Of a stretch of 64,000 bases of DNA, positions 52,746 through 62,213 are shown piece by piece. Position 1 is the stretch's first letter; each line of letters opens with the position of its first letter. Origin of the DNA: Bacteroidota bacterium (lineage in GTDB: Bacteria > Bacteroidota > Bacteroidia > Bacteroidales > F082). Location of the stretch: contig JAERTD010000040.1 of NCBI GenBank assembly GCA_016845175.1, positions 62,001 through 126,000 of the forward strand. Reading direction: 5' to 3'. Below the pieces are notes generated by a model that ran no database searches, was not told where the DNA came from, and saw only the letters and a program-made list of their open reading frames with translations. The position numbers and the translations under genes were made by a program.

Positions 52746-54524
52746 ATGGAAGTAACAAGAACCTTTGATATTGTCGACCGACTCGTTGAGAAACTACAAA
52801 GAGATGATGCACTTGCTGTCAAAAGAAAAGGAAAATGGGAAACTTTCTCAACCCTTCAGTATAAGTCATTTGTAGATCATTTTAGCTATGGCTTACTGGC
52901 TTCTGGCTTTAAACCTGGTGATACCATAGTGAGTATTTCAAACAACAGACCTGAATGGAATTTTATCGACATGGGTATGTCACAGGTAGGTGTGGTTCAT
53001 GTGCCGATTTATGCCAATCTGGGTCATGAAGAATACACCCACATCCTTAACCACTCAGATGCAAGGGCGGTGATATCCTCCCATGCTGATTTATATGAAA
53101 AACTGAAAACCGAGGCTAACGAAGCTAAGAATGTGGAAAAGATATACAGTTTTGATCCCATAGATGGTGTCGAAAGCTGGATGAGTCTGATTGAGTTGGG
53201 GAAGGAAAATGAAGAAAAGTATAAAGACGAGCTGATCCGTATAAAAGCCTCCATAAAACCTGAGGATCTGATGTCCATCATTTATACTTCCGGAACCACA
53301 GGATTGTCGAAAGGGGTGATGCTGAGCCATAAAAACTTCATGGAAAATGTCATGGGAACTATTGATAGGCTGCCTGTGCCTCCAGAAGGAAAGTTTCTGA
53401 GTTTTTTGCCCTTATGCCATGTGTTCGAGCGAATGGTGAACTATCTGTTACAGTTTAAGGGTGTGGCTGTGTACTATGCCGAAAGCGTGGATACCATTGG
53501 AGATAACCTTCGCGAAGTCAGCCCCAATGGCTTTGCTGCCGTGCCACGTGTCATTGAAAAACTCTATGATAAGCTCATCATGAAAGGAAAAGAGCTGAGT
53601 GGGATTAAACGTGCGCTCTTCTTCTGGGCCGTCAATCTGGGATTAAAATTTGAGCTTAATAAAGCCAATGGACCCTGGTATGAATTGCAACGAAGTCTGG
53701 CCAATAAACTGATTTATAAAAAGTGGCAGGAAGCCTTGGGAGGCAATATTCAGATTATTGTTTCAGGAGGTGCCTCACTGCAGGAACGTCTGGCCAGGGT
53801 TTTTTATGCTGCAGGATTACCCATACTTGAAGGTTATGGATTGACCGAGACTTCACCGGTGATAGCTGTCAACCAGCTAAAATACCCACTCATCAAATTT
53901 GGCACTGTAGGCAAGGTTCTACACAATATTGAAGTCAAGATTGCTGAAGATGGCGAAATTCTGATGAGAGGTCCCAGCTTGATGTTGGGCTATTATAAGG
54001 ACAAAGAAAAAACCAACGAAGTGGTGGATGCCGAAGGTTGGTTCCATACCGGTGATATTGGTGAACTTGATGACGAACAGATATTGAAAATCACCGACAG
54101 GAAAAAGGAAATATTCAAACTATCCACAGGAAAATATGTTGCTCCCCAGGTGGTAGAGAACCGCTACAAAGAATCAGCTTTTATTGAAGGTATTATGGTG
54201 GTTGGAGAAGGAGAAAAATATGCGGCGGCTGTCATCTGTCCGGCTTTCCATTTTCTGCACAGCTGGTGCTCCAGATATAATATTACCTACCGCGACAATG
54301 CGGATCTCATACTAAAACCCAAGGTCATTGAAAGGTATCAACGGGAGGTTGATAAAATCAATGCAGGACTGGGCAGACATCGCCAAATCAAGAAATTTGA
54401 ATTGGTTGGTGAAGAATGGTCACCCGAAACAGGAGAATTGTCTCCGACACTAAAAGTCAAAAGACGATACCTAAAAGAGAAGTATAAAACAGAGCTGGAT
54501 CGCCTGTATGAAAGTGAAGACTAA
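52746..54524 (+). CDS. fadD: Long-chain fatty acid-CoA ligase (FadD15-type AMP-binding)
   Basis: 592 residues. ANL enzyme with P-loop YTSGTTGLSKGVMLSH, the VSGGASLQERLARVFYAAGLPILEGYGLTETSP segment (motif YGLTET), the GWFHTGDIG hinge region and DRKKEIFKLSTGKYVAP. This subgroup activates long-chain fatty acids and is common in Bacteroidota. It supplies acyl-CoA to the upstream dehydrogenase and FadN. Confidence 0.93.
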   Translation: MEVTRTFDIVDRLVEKLQRDDALAVKRKGKWETFSTLQYKSFVDHFSYGLLASGFKPGDTIVSISNNRPEWNFIDMGMSQVGVVHVPIYANLGHEEYTHILNHSDARAVISSHADLYEKLKTEANEAKNVEKIYSFDPIDGVESWMSLIELGKENEEKYKDELIRIKASIKPEDLMSIIYTSGTTGLSKGVMLSHKNFMENVMGTIDRLPVPPEGKFLSFLPLCHVFERMVNYLLQFKGVAVYYAESVDTIGDNLREVSPNGFAAVPRVIEKLYDKLIMKGKELSGIKRALFFWAVNLGLKFELNKANGPWYELQRSLANKLIYKKWQEALGGNIQIIVSGGASLQERLARVFYAAGLPILEGYGLTETSPVIAVNQLKYPLIKFGTVGKVLHNIEVKIAEDGEILMRGPSLMLGYYKDKEKTNEVVDAEGWFHTGDIGELDDEQILKITDRKKEIFKLSTGKYVAPQVVENRYKESAFIEGIMVVGEGEKYAAAVICPAFHFLHSWCSRYNITYRDNADLILKPKVIERYQREVDKINAGLGRHRQIKKFELVGEEWSPETGELSPTLKVKRRYLKEKYKTELDRLYESED

Positions 54525-54615
54525 AATGCTGATCCAATTGATGCATTATCCTATTTATTTTCATTCAAGATTTGATATTCATTAATCTTGCAAATTAATC
54601 CGTAAATATTCGGCC

Positions 54616-56697
54616 ATGATAAAACAAATACTTTTTAGTCTTTCAGTTATTATCACCATTGCTGTATTCATCTATACAATGCAGCGAGTGTTTAAGTACT
54701 TTAAGTTTACCAAAAAGAAACCGCTTGATAATATTGGTGCCCGAATCTGGGTGACCATTAAAGTGGCGTTTTTCCAGGAAAAGATTTTACGGAAACCTGT
54801 CATTGGTATGATGCATGCCCTGGTCTGGTGGGGCTTCATTGTGATCATATTTGGAACCATTGAAATGATCATCGATGGCCTGCTTGGTACTGACCGCATA
54901 TTACATGTGCTTGGGCCTGTATATGACTGGATCATGGCTGGGGGTGATATTTTTGCTGCCATCATTGTTGTAGCGGTTACCCTCTTCCTAATACGCCGTC
55001 TGTTCATGCATGTCAAGCGCTTTTATGGCCCTGAGATGAAACCTGTTTCCAAAGCTGATGCCAACCTTGCCCTGACCATAATTCTGGTGTTAATGGCCTC
55101 CCTCCTGGGAATGAATACGGATTATCTGCTGTATACTCAGGCCACAGGGGAAGAAGTGCTGGGAGTCTATCCTGTGAGCAGTTGGCTGGCCTCATTATTT
55201 GTTGGCACTGCCGCTAACACAGCCTGGTTATGGTATCAGATCAATTGGTGGTTACACATTCTTCTCATTTTTGTTTTCGCGAATATCTTACCCTATTCCA
55301 AGCATTTCCATGTGTTTATGTCTGTACCTTCTGTATTTGTCAGCCGTTTGGAACCTTTGGGCTATGTGGACAATATGGAAAACATTACCAAAGAAGTGAA
55401 GATGATGATGGATCCTGATGCTGCTTTTTCAGAGCCTGAAGAAGAGGAAGGAGACCCGGAACGCTTTGGTGTGATGGATGTGCAGGATGTGAATTGGGTG
55501 AACTATGTGAATGCCTTATCCTGTACCGAATGTGGTCGCTGTACCTCAGTATGTCCGGCCAATATAACCGGGAAGCTATTATCTCCCCGAAAAATTATGA
55601 TGGATACCCGGGCAAGGATGAAAGAAAAAGGACCTGGATTGCTCAAAGAAGGTGTGGGTTTTGATGATGGAAAAGCCCTGCTGGGAACCTATATTACAGA
55701 AGAAGAATTATGGGCCTGTACCCAGTGTAATGCCTGTGCCATGGAATGCCCGGTTAGCATCAACCAACCTTCATTAATTCTGGATATGAGACGTTACCTG
55801 GTGATGGAAGAATCCAAAGCCCCATCAGGTTTAAATACTGTTTTTGCCAATATCGAAAACAATGGTGCTCCCTGGCAGTTTTCTCCTGAAGATCGCATGC
55901 TATGGGCAGAAGGACTTGAAGTACCTACCATGGCTGATGCCCTGGCCAAAGGTGAAAAGCCTGAGTATCTTTTCTGGGTAGGTTCGGCCGGAGCATTTGA
56001 TGATCGATATAAAAAGGTGAGCAGAGAGTTCATCAAGATACTGAACCATCTGAAATTAAGTTATGCAGTCTTGGGAACAGAGGAAACCGATAGTGGAGAT
56101 ATAGCCAGACGCGCCGGAAATGAAATGCTGTTCCAAATGCAGGCCATGATGAATATTGAGATCATGCAAGGCTACGAAGTGAAAAAGATCATCACCTGCG
56201 ACCCCCATGATTTCAATACCCTTAAAAATGAATACCCTGACTTTGGTGGTCATTATGAAGTATTACACCATTCACAGTTTTTACAAATGATGATCTCCGA
56301 GGGTAAACTGAGTGTTGAAGGTGAACTATTCAAAGGCAAGAAAATAACCTTCCACGATCCTTGTTATCTGGGACGTTCCAATGATGAATACAAAGCACCC
56401 CGGTCAGTTCTTGAATCCATTCCTGCCACAAAAACCGAAATGGAACGCAACAAAAGCTTTGCTCTGTGTTGTGGCGCAGGCGGCGGACAAATGTTCAAAG
56501 AGGCCGAAGCCGGAACCAAGGAGGTCTTTCTTGAAAGAACGGAAGAAGCTCTGGCAACAGGTTGTGATATCATTGCCACTGCCTGTCCGTTTTGTATGGT
56601 TATGATGACAGATGGCATCAAATACAAAAACAAGGAAGAAGAAGTCAAAAACTATGACATAGCTGAGTTACTCAGCCTCAGTATGGGACTCGAATAA
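54616..56697 (+). CDS. etfD: EtfD-type Fe-S membrane oxidoreductase (ETF:menaquinone electron acceptor)
   Basis: 693 residues. The N-terminal half (about 1-250) contains six or so membrane helices of the nitrate-reductase-gamma type. Two 4Fe-4S clusters follow: CTECGRCTSVCP and CTQCNACAMECP. The C-terminal CCG (HdrD-like) domain has HDPCYLGRSN, FALCCGAGGG and ACPFCMVM, which can bind a non-cubane cluster. In many bacteria such proteins accept electrons from ETF and pass them to menaquinone, so it would drain both acyl-CoA dehydrogenases here. No etfA or etfB lies in the window. Confidence 0.9.
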   Translation: MIKQILFSLSVIITIAVFIYTMQRVFKYFKFTKKKPLDNIGARIWVTIKVAFFQEKILRKPVIGMMHALVWWGFIVIIFGTIEMIIDGLLGTDRILHVLGPVYDWIMAGGDIFAAIIVVAVTLFLIRRLFMHVKRFYGPEMKPVSKADANLALTIILVLMASLLGMNTDYLLYTQATGEEVLGVYPVSSWLASLFVGTAANTAWLWYQINWWLHILLIFVFANILPYSKHFHVFMSVPSVFVSRLEPLGYVDNMENITKEVKMMMDPDAAFSEPEEEEGDPERFGVMDVQDVNWVNYVNALSCTECGRCTSVCPANITGKLLSPRKIMMDTRARMKEKGPGLLKEGVGFDDGKALLGTYITEEELWACTQCNACAMECPVSINQPSLILDMRRYLVMEESKAPSGLNTVFANIENNGAPWQFSPEDRMLWAEGLEVPTMADALAKGEKPEYLFWVGSAGAFDDRYKKVSREFIKILNHLKLSYAVLGTEETDSGDIARRAGNEMLFQMQAMMNIEIMQGYEVKKIITCDPHDFNTLKNEYPDFGGHYEVLHHSQFLQMMISEGKLSVEGELFKGKKITFHDPCYLGRSNDEYKAPRSVLESIPATKTEMERNKSFALCCGAGGGQMFKEAEAGTKEVFLERTEEALATGCDIIATACPFCMVMMTDGIKYKNKEEEVKNYDIAELLSLSMGLE

Positions 56698-56718
56698 TAC
56701 ACGGGGACACTCTCTTTT

Positions 56719-57087
56719 TTAATGAGGCTTATTCCCTTTTTGGCAACATTTAGGAAGCGCATCGTGTGCTTTTTGATCAGCTAACATTTCGTCTGCGTCA
56801 TAGCCTACTTTTGTGATGGCCTTCTTCAGATCTTCTTTAGTGTTTTTTCCCTTCTTAAATTTGATGGTGAGCACCTTGGTTTCATTGTCTAACTCGACTG
56901 ATTTTACACCTTTTTCAAATGAGATTTCGTGTTCCAATCTTTTTTTGCAATCACCACAAACAGCAGAAGTTTGAACGCTTATGGATTCATATTTAGAATC
57001 TTTTTTTTGTTGTTTTGATTCCTGAGAAAATCCGGAATAAGCCATAAATAGAAGGCTTGCCAATGTTATTAAAACCTTTGTTTTCAT
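56719..57087 (-). CDS. Secreted HMA-domain heavy-metal-binding protein
   Basis: 122 residues. A signal peptide (about 1-21, ending GFSQ) is followed by an HMA-type domain whose metal site is VCGDCKK (C44, C47) instead of the usual GMTCxxC, with the rest of the ferredoxin-like fold (VELDNETKVLTIKFKKG) conserved. The C terminus has a CC pair and His-rich end. Likely a periplasmic copper or other soft-metal carrier. Last gene of a minus-strand operon with a TonB receptor and an HYC_CC_PP protein. Confidence 0.85.
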   Translation of the reverse strand: MKTKVLITLASLLFMAYSGFSQESKQQKKDSKYESISVQTSAVCGDCKKRLEHEISFEKGVKSVELDNETKVLTIKFKKGKNTKEDLKKAITKVGYDADEMLADQKAHDALPKCCQKGNKPH

Positions 57088-57115
57088 CTTTTATAAATTA
57101 TTAGTTTATCATTAA

Positions 57116-59341
57116 TTATTCTTCTTTGGGATTGATTGTGAATCGAATGCCTCCGTAAATTTTGATGCCACTTATTGGACCCCAAATAACCGAGGCGTCA
57201 AACTGATCACCAAAGGGATCATCCGCAGCCAGGATAGGATCATTCTGTTTGTAATTAGTCAGGTTTTCTCCACCAATATACAAATCCCATTTGCCCAGAT
57301 AACGGGTAATTTGTGTGTTCACAATGGCATACACTGGAGAACGTTCTTCCGTTTCAAAAGCAATGGTTTGCATGTCTGTATACGGAAGTCTCTGATCACC
57401 ATTGAGCTGGGTGTTGAGATCCACCTGCCATTTTTTCCCTCTGGATTGATAGGAGATACTAAGTAAACCTTTGTATTTATTCGCCAATGGCTTTTCAACG
57501 AGAACTTTATTGATGGTGGTTTTTACATCAGTATAGCGAAAGGCCAGTGTTACTTCAAAAAATTTAATGGGTTCGTAACTGGCTTCTATCTGAAAATTGT
57601 TGGAATAGGATTGGCCATCAAGATTGGAAACCCTAATAAAGCGGGGGTCGTTTTCCCGGTCCACTATTATCTGGTTATTAAAATCGGTCCGGAAATAATC
57701 AGCTACCAGGCTTAACTCTCTGGCACTGATATTAAAATGTTTAGAGAAACTAATTCCATAATTCCAGGAAGATTCAATCTTTAGAGGCTCCATCACCTGT
57801 ATGGTCCTTGAAGTAGCTAACAGGGAAGTATTTTCAGCAATCACATTGGCTGATCGGTAGCCACGACCAACGCTAAGTCTGGCAGTGGTACTTTCGTTAA
57901 TGTTATACTTGGCATGTAAACGTGGTGTGAAGAGAAAGCCAAATAAATTGTTGTTGTCCACCCTCAATCCAAGAATTACATTCAGGTTATTGCTATTACA
58001 ATAAGTATATTGAAGGAAAGCCCCAGGAACACTTTCATGCCTGCTGAAGACACTGTCGTTCAATTGCTCATTATATTGATCAACAGACCAGCTTACCCCT
58101 GAGATTACTTGGTGGCGTTTGTCACCTACAAATGATTGATACATCAGGTTCCCATAGTATGACCATTGATCGGCATTGTAATCATTCAACCCAAAAAAGG
58201 ATTCCTGCTCATGCAAAATGAATTGGTTTTGAAAACCGATACTGGTTTCTACTCTGTGCTCGAAAATATACCCAATCTTCAGGAAACCTTCATATCTGTT
58301 GGTTTGTACATGGATACCGTAGGCATTTTCTAAATCATTGGGTTTTGAATTATCAAAGGTACTCTGACCACCCAAACGATCTTCGTTCAGGTACTTGAAG
58401 CCAAACTGCATCCTCAGTTGATCGCCTTTGTATTTCCAACGATTGAAAAGATTGATTTGGTTGACCAATGGCATATCCAGAAAACCATCATTATTCAAAT
58501 CATGTTTGACACTGAGGGTTTCATAATGGGCCAGAATCATGGTGCTCCATCGATCGTTGATGGCAACCCTTCCATTGAAGTTGGCTTCAAACTTACCTTC
58601 ATGATTACCGTACAAATTCACAAACAAAAGTTCACCAGCCTCTGGTTTTTTAAACTCAATATTTATTTGTCCGGCCATGGATTCATAACCACTGGTCACT
58701 GATGAGGTACCTTTGGAAACCTGTATGGATGACATCCAGCTTCCTGGCACATAACCCAGACTAAAGGGGGTAGCCAGGCCTCTGTAATTGGGGATAACTT
58801 CGGTGAGCAATTGGGTATAGTTTCCGGCCAAACCTAACATTTGTATTTGTTTGGAACCGGTAACCGCATCACTATAACTTACATCCACAGCAGCACTGTT
58901 TTCAAAGCTTTCAGACAAATTACAGCAAGCCGCTTTCTGTAATTCTGCACTGCTGATGGTAACAATATTCCGGGTTTCTACCCTTGACATAAAGCTTCCT
59001 TTTTGCCTGGAAACCACCTGGACTTCATCCAGGTTTTTAATATCACTCAATACGATGTTTAAAAGATTGGAATAATCATCGCTAACAGCGATGGTGTCAT
59101 TTTCATAACTCACAAAACTGACCACCAGAGATTTTGGCTCGGCAGCACGTAGTTTTAATTGAAATGAACCATCTGATTCGGTGGTGGTCCCATTGGTCGT
59201 ATTCAGCTGGACCACACTGGCACCGGGTAAAGGCTTTTTATCGCCATTCTCCAGCTCAAAAACAAAACCCTTCAGTTGTTGAGCATGAGATAATGATTGT
59301 AGTATCAAGAGGATACTAGCAAATAAGATATATTTTTTCAT
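57116..59341 (-). CDS. TonB-dependent receptor of the metal cassette
   Basis: 741 residues. A signal peptide (about 1-20, ending SHAQ) is followed by a carboxypeptidase D regulatory-like domain (about 21-105), a plug (ISSAELQKAACCNLSESFE, then SFSLGYVPG-like and MAGQINIEF) and a 22-strand barrel. Similar receptors occur with HMA proteins and are often linked to copper uptake, but the substrate is not proven; it carries a CC pair in the plug (AACCN). It lies 50 bases after the HYC_CC_PP gene and 28 before the HMA gene. Confidence 0.88.
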   Translation of the reverse strand: MKKYILFASILLILQSLSHAQQLKGFVFELENGDKKPLPGASVVQLNTTNGTTTESDGSFQLKLRAAEPKSLVVSFVSYENDTIAVSDDYSNLLNIVLSDIKNLDEVQVVSRQKGSFMSRVETRNIVTISSAELQKAACCNLSESFENSAAVDVSYSDAVTGSKQIQMLGLAGNYTQLLTEVIPNYRGLATPFSLGYVPGSWMSSIQVSKGTSSVTSGYESMAGQINIEFKKPEAGELLFVNLYGNHEGKFEANFNGRVAINDRWSTMILAHYETLSVKHDLNNDGFLDMPLVNQINLFNRWKYKGDQLRMQFGFKYLNEDRLGGQSTFDNSKPNDLENAYGIHVQTNRYEGFLKIGYIFEHRVETSIGFQNQFILHEQESFFGLNDYNADQWSYYGNLMYQSFVGDKRHQVISGVSWSVDQYNEQLNDSVFSRHESVPGAFLQYTYCNSNNLNVILGLRVDNNNLFGFLFTPRLHAKYNINESTTARLSVGRGYRSANVIAENTSLLATSRTIQVMEPLKIESSWNYGISFSKHFNISARELSLVADYFRTDFNNQIIVDRENDPRFIRVSNLDGQSYSNNFQIEASYEPIKFFEVTLAFRYTDVKTTINKVLVEKPLANKYKGLLSISYQSRGKKWQVDLNTQLNGDQRLPYTDMQTIAFETEERSPVYAIVNTQITRYLGKWDLYIGGENLTNYKQNDPILAADDPFGDQFDASVIWGPISGIKIYGGIRFTINPKEE

Positions 59342-59391
59342 GTGTTTGCATTCTCAAATGTTTAATAATTGGTTATCAAATTAACAATGAG

Positions 59392-59883
59392 TTATGCAAT
59401 GGGGGCAGGTGCTATTTTATGCTGCTGCTGAAACGCTATCAAATGTCGTTGAAATACGAATGGTGGAGGTCTTTCAAATACCCGGCCTTCAATTAGGTCA
59501 TCTTCTGAGGTATTTGGTTTTTCAGTAAAAAACTGAACAGCAACAGCCTCTGGAGTCTCAATACTTTTCTTTTCATTGGGTAAATCAAAGGATAACAACA
59601 ACTGGATGAATGACTCTTCATTACTACAGCAATCATCAGCCTGTTCGTTGGCTGTGCAAGCTGTATGAGCCGTAGTACAGCAAGATGCCTCCATGGGAGT
59701 AGCGCTTTCCTTATTATTTTCCTTGTCATGATTGCAGAGGGAAAGCTGTGAAAGCAGGCTGGAGTTTTCAATATTCATGGCGCTGCAATAGTGGGTATAC
59801 ACCACCACACCTATGCTTCCCAAGAGGTAGGTCCCCACGAGAACAATTGCCGCGATCCTGATATAAAAATGCTTTAGATTCAA
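59392..59883 (-). CDS. HYC_CC_PP family protein
   Basis: 163 residues from a TTG start at 59883, the only plausible initiation codon. An N-terminal membrane helix (about 9-29) leads directly to HYCSAM, then two Cys-Cys pairs (CCTTAHTAC and DCCSNEE) and a PPP motif (FERPPPF), the name-giving pattern HYC-CC-PP. These small Cys- and His-bearing membrane proteins occur next to TonB receptors and HMA proteins in Bacteroidota and are presumed to take part in copper handling. First gene of the metal operon; a perfect -7 box lies at 59903-59910. Confidence 0.85.
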   Translation of the reverse strand: MNLKHFYIRIAAIVLVGTYLLGSIGVVVYTHYCSAMNIENSSLLSQLSLCNHDKENNKESATPMEASCCTTAHTACTANEQADDCCSNEESFIQLLLSFDLPNEKKSIETPEAVAVQFFTEKPNTSEDDLIEGRVFERPPPFVFQRHLIAFQQQHKIAPAPIA

Positions 59884-59902
59884 TTTTTCAAGCTTTCGAT
59901 GG

Positions 59903-59910
59903 CAAAAATA
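59903..59910 (-). promoter_or_regulatory. -7 box (TATTTTTG) of the metal cassette
   Basis: A perfect minus-strand TAnnTTTG, 19 bases before the TTG start at 59883. No -33 TTG at the standard distance. Confidence 0.45.
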
Positions 59911-60018
59911 ACAACAAAGCTCGATTTAATATGTAAAAAGAATGTTAAATACCTGAAAAGAGCTTCTTAATTGCTTGTTGAAACCACAATTATCCATAAA
60001 AATGTGGCCTTAATTTCT

Positions 60019-60026
60019 TAAATTTG
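60019..60026 (+). promoter_or_regulatory. -7 box (TAAATTTG) of the second beta-oxidation operon
   Basis: A perfect TAnnTTTG, 21 bases before the ATG at 60048. It supports that start over an upstream one at 60024. Confidence 0.5.
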
Positions 60027-60047
60027 AAACTTCATAAAATCTGCTAT

Positions 60048-60821
60048 ATGGAATACGAAATATTAAAAAAAGAAATTAATAATGGCGTAGCCTTGATTAC
60101 CATTTCCCGACCCAAGGCTATGAATGCGCTGAATACCCGGTTTTTTCATGAAATGGATCATTGTATTGCCTCTGTTTCGTCTGAAGCATCGGTAAAAGTA
60201 ATGGTAATTACCGGTGAGGGAAAAGCCTTTGTGGCCGGTGCAGATATTGCAGAAATGGTTCATAAGAACCCAGAAGAAGGCACTGCTTTTTCACGTTTGG
60301 GTCAAAATACCTTCAGCAGCCTGGAAAAAATGGAAATTCCAGTGATTGCTGCCATCAATGGTTTCGCCCTCGGCGGAGGCCTTGAACTTGCCATGGGTTG
60401 CGATTTCAGACTTGCCAGTACCAAAGCTAAATTCGGGCAACCGGAAGTGAACCTGGGTCTGATTCCAGGCTATGCAGGAACACAACGCTTGTCAAGGCTG
60501 GTAGGTATGGGAGATGCACTCTATTTGCTCATGACTGCAGATATGGTTGGAGCTGAAGATGCATTGCGCATGGGTCTGGTTCAAAAGGTATACGAGCCAG
60601 AAGTGCTCATGGAAGAAACCATGAAAATGGCGGCAACAATTGCCGCAAAAGGACCTGCTGCCATAAAGCAAATTAAAAGTGTCGTACGGCAGGGCATGTC
60701 AGGTAGTTTCCACGAGGGAGAAATACTTGAAGCCAATGCCTTTGGTTCTCTCTTTGGTGAGGGAAGCGAAGGAAAAGAAGGCATGACCGCTTTTCTTGAA
60801 AAAAGAAAACCCAACTGGTAG
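60048..60821 (+). CDS. Enoyl-CoA hydratase
   Basis: 257 residues from ATG 60048; the -7 box at 60019-60026 excludes the longer frame. Crotonase motifs are complete: AFVAGADIAEM (oxyanion hole), GFALGGGLELAMGCD and FGQPEVNLGLIPGYAGTQRL with the catalytic Glu in PEVN. It should hydrate short or medium enoyl-CoAs, possibly crotonyl-CoA. First gene of a three-gene operon with a 3-hydroxyacyl-CoA dehydrogenase-like gene (31-base gap) and an SCP-x-type thiolase. Confidence 0.92.
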   Translation: MEYEILKKEINNGVALITISRPKAMNALNTRFFHEMDHCIASVSSEASVKVMVITGEGKAFVAGADIAEMVHKNPEEGTAFSRLGQNTFSSLEKMEIPVIAAINGFALGGGLELAMGCDFRLASTKAKFGQPEVNLGLIPGYAGTQRLSRLVGMGDALYLLMTADMVGAEDALRMGLVQKVYEPEVLMEETMKMAATIAAKGPAAIKQIKSVVRQGMSGSFHEGEILEANAFGSLFGEGSEGKEGMTAFLEKRKPNW

Positions 60822-60852
60822 TAGAAATTGAAAAAACTATAATTATACAATC

Positions 60853-62196
60853 ATGACATACGAAGAAAGATTACAAAATGTATCGGTTTTAGGTGCCGCC
60901 GGAAAAATGGGCAGTGGCATATTGTTGCTGACTGCTGTTGAGATGGCTGATCTGGGCTTGAAACCGGAAAACAAAGGAAAATCCTTTGTGTTAAATGCCA
61001 TCGACGTTTCACCTGAGGGTCTGTCAGGACTCATGAAATACCTTAGAGATCAGGTACGTAAAATAGCCGAGAAAAAAACAGTCTGGTTAAGAAAAATGTA
61101 TGCTGACCGTGCTGATCTCATTGAGAATTATGACATCATCGATGAGTATATTTTCGATGTATTAAATGTGGTTCGCCCGGTAACCAATATGGCTGCTGCT
61201 CATCAATCACATCTGATATTTGAAGCGGTTAGTGAGAACCAATCACTCAAAGTAAAACTGCTTTCAGGCATAGATCAAAACAATGATAATAACCCATGGT
61301 ATTTTACCAATACCTCTTCAGTTCCCATTCATCTGATCGAAGAAGAAGCCAATCTTAAAGGTAGGATTTTGGGATTCCATTTCTACAATCCTCCTGCCGT
61401 ACAACGTTTGGTTGAATTGATTACCACCGATCAAACTACTGATGAAGCAAGAGAATTTGCCCTGACCTACGCCAAAAACCTTCGCAAAATCATTGTGCCT
61501 TCAAACGACTTTGCAGGGTTCATTGGAAATGGACACTTTATGCGAGACGCTTTGTATGCCATACAGCAGTCAGAAACCCTTTCTAAAGAGAAGAACATCC
61601 CATTATATCAGGCTATTTATATGGTAAACAAGCTCGCACAGGATTATTTGGTGCGACCCATGGGTATTTTCCAACTCATTGATTATGTGGGTGTGGACGT
61701 AGTTCAGTTTATCATGAAAGTGATGAATCCATTCCTGGATGATGAAGACCTCCATAGTGGTTTGTTGGATCAAATGATGGACTATGGTGTGAAAGGCGGA
61801 CAGCATTCAAGTGGTGCGCAAAAAGATGGTTTTATCCAATATGTCAAAGGACGTCCGTCAGCCATTTATGATGTCAATTCCAAAGATTATGTGAGTATTG
61901 ATGATTATGCTGAAGCTTGCGATACGATGCTGGGAAGCATTCCTGATACACAGGTGGCATGGAAAGCCATGCTGAGAAACAAAAAGAAAGACGATTTACT
62001 GGCTGCTTTCTTCAATGACCTGAAAGCATCCGATGCCATGGGAGCGCAATTGGCAGTAAATTACGGGAAACGTTCCAAAGCCATTGGTGAAAAGTTGGTT
62101 TCCGATAAGGTTGCCCACAACATTGATGATGTAAATACGGTTATGCTCACAGGCTTCTTCCATGCCTACGGACCAGTAAATAACTTCTTTGATTAA
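60853..62196 (+). CDS. Atypical 3-hydroxyacyl-CoA dehydrogenase family protein
   Basis: 447 residues, longer than the ~280-residue single-domain enzymes. The Rossmann start reads SVLGAAGKMGSG, one residue longer than the usual GxGxMGxG, and is followed by an extended insert before the NAD-ribose Asp (NAIDVSP). The rest retains family elements: NTSSVPIHLIEEE, GFHFYNPPAVQRLVELI with the catalytic His, and FIGNGHF with the conserved Asn. The C-terminal domain is duplicated or enlarged. The cofactor specificity and substrate are uncertain; operon context indicates oxidation of a 3-hydroxyacyl-CoA. Confidence 0.8.
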   Translation: MTYEERLQNVSVLGAAGKMGSGILLLTAVEMADLGLKPENKGKSFVLNAIDVSPEGLSGLMKYLRDQVRKIAEKKTVWLRKMYADRADLIENYDIIDEYIFDVLNVVRPVTNMAAAHQSHLIFEAVSENQSLKVKLLSGIDQNNDNNPWYFTNTSSVPIHLIEEEANLKGRILGFHFYNPPAVQRLVELITTDQTTDEAREFALTYAKNLRKIIVPSNDFAGFIGNGHFMRDALYAIQQSETLSKEKNIPLYQAIYMVNKLAQDYLVRPMGIFQLIDYVGVDVVQFIMKVMNPFLDDEDLHSGLLDQMMDYGVKGGQHSSGAQKDGFIQYVKGRPSAIYDVNSKDYVSIDDYAEACDTMLGSIPDTQVAWKAMLRNKKKDDLLAAFFNDLKASDAMGAQLAVNYGKRSKAIGEKLVSDKVAHNIDDVNTVMLTGFFHAYGPVNNFFD

Positions 62197-62213
62197 TTTT
62201 AAAACGCAGAAAA

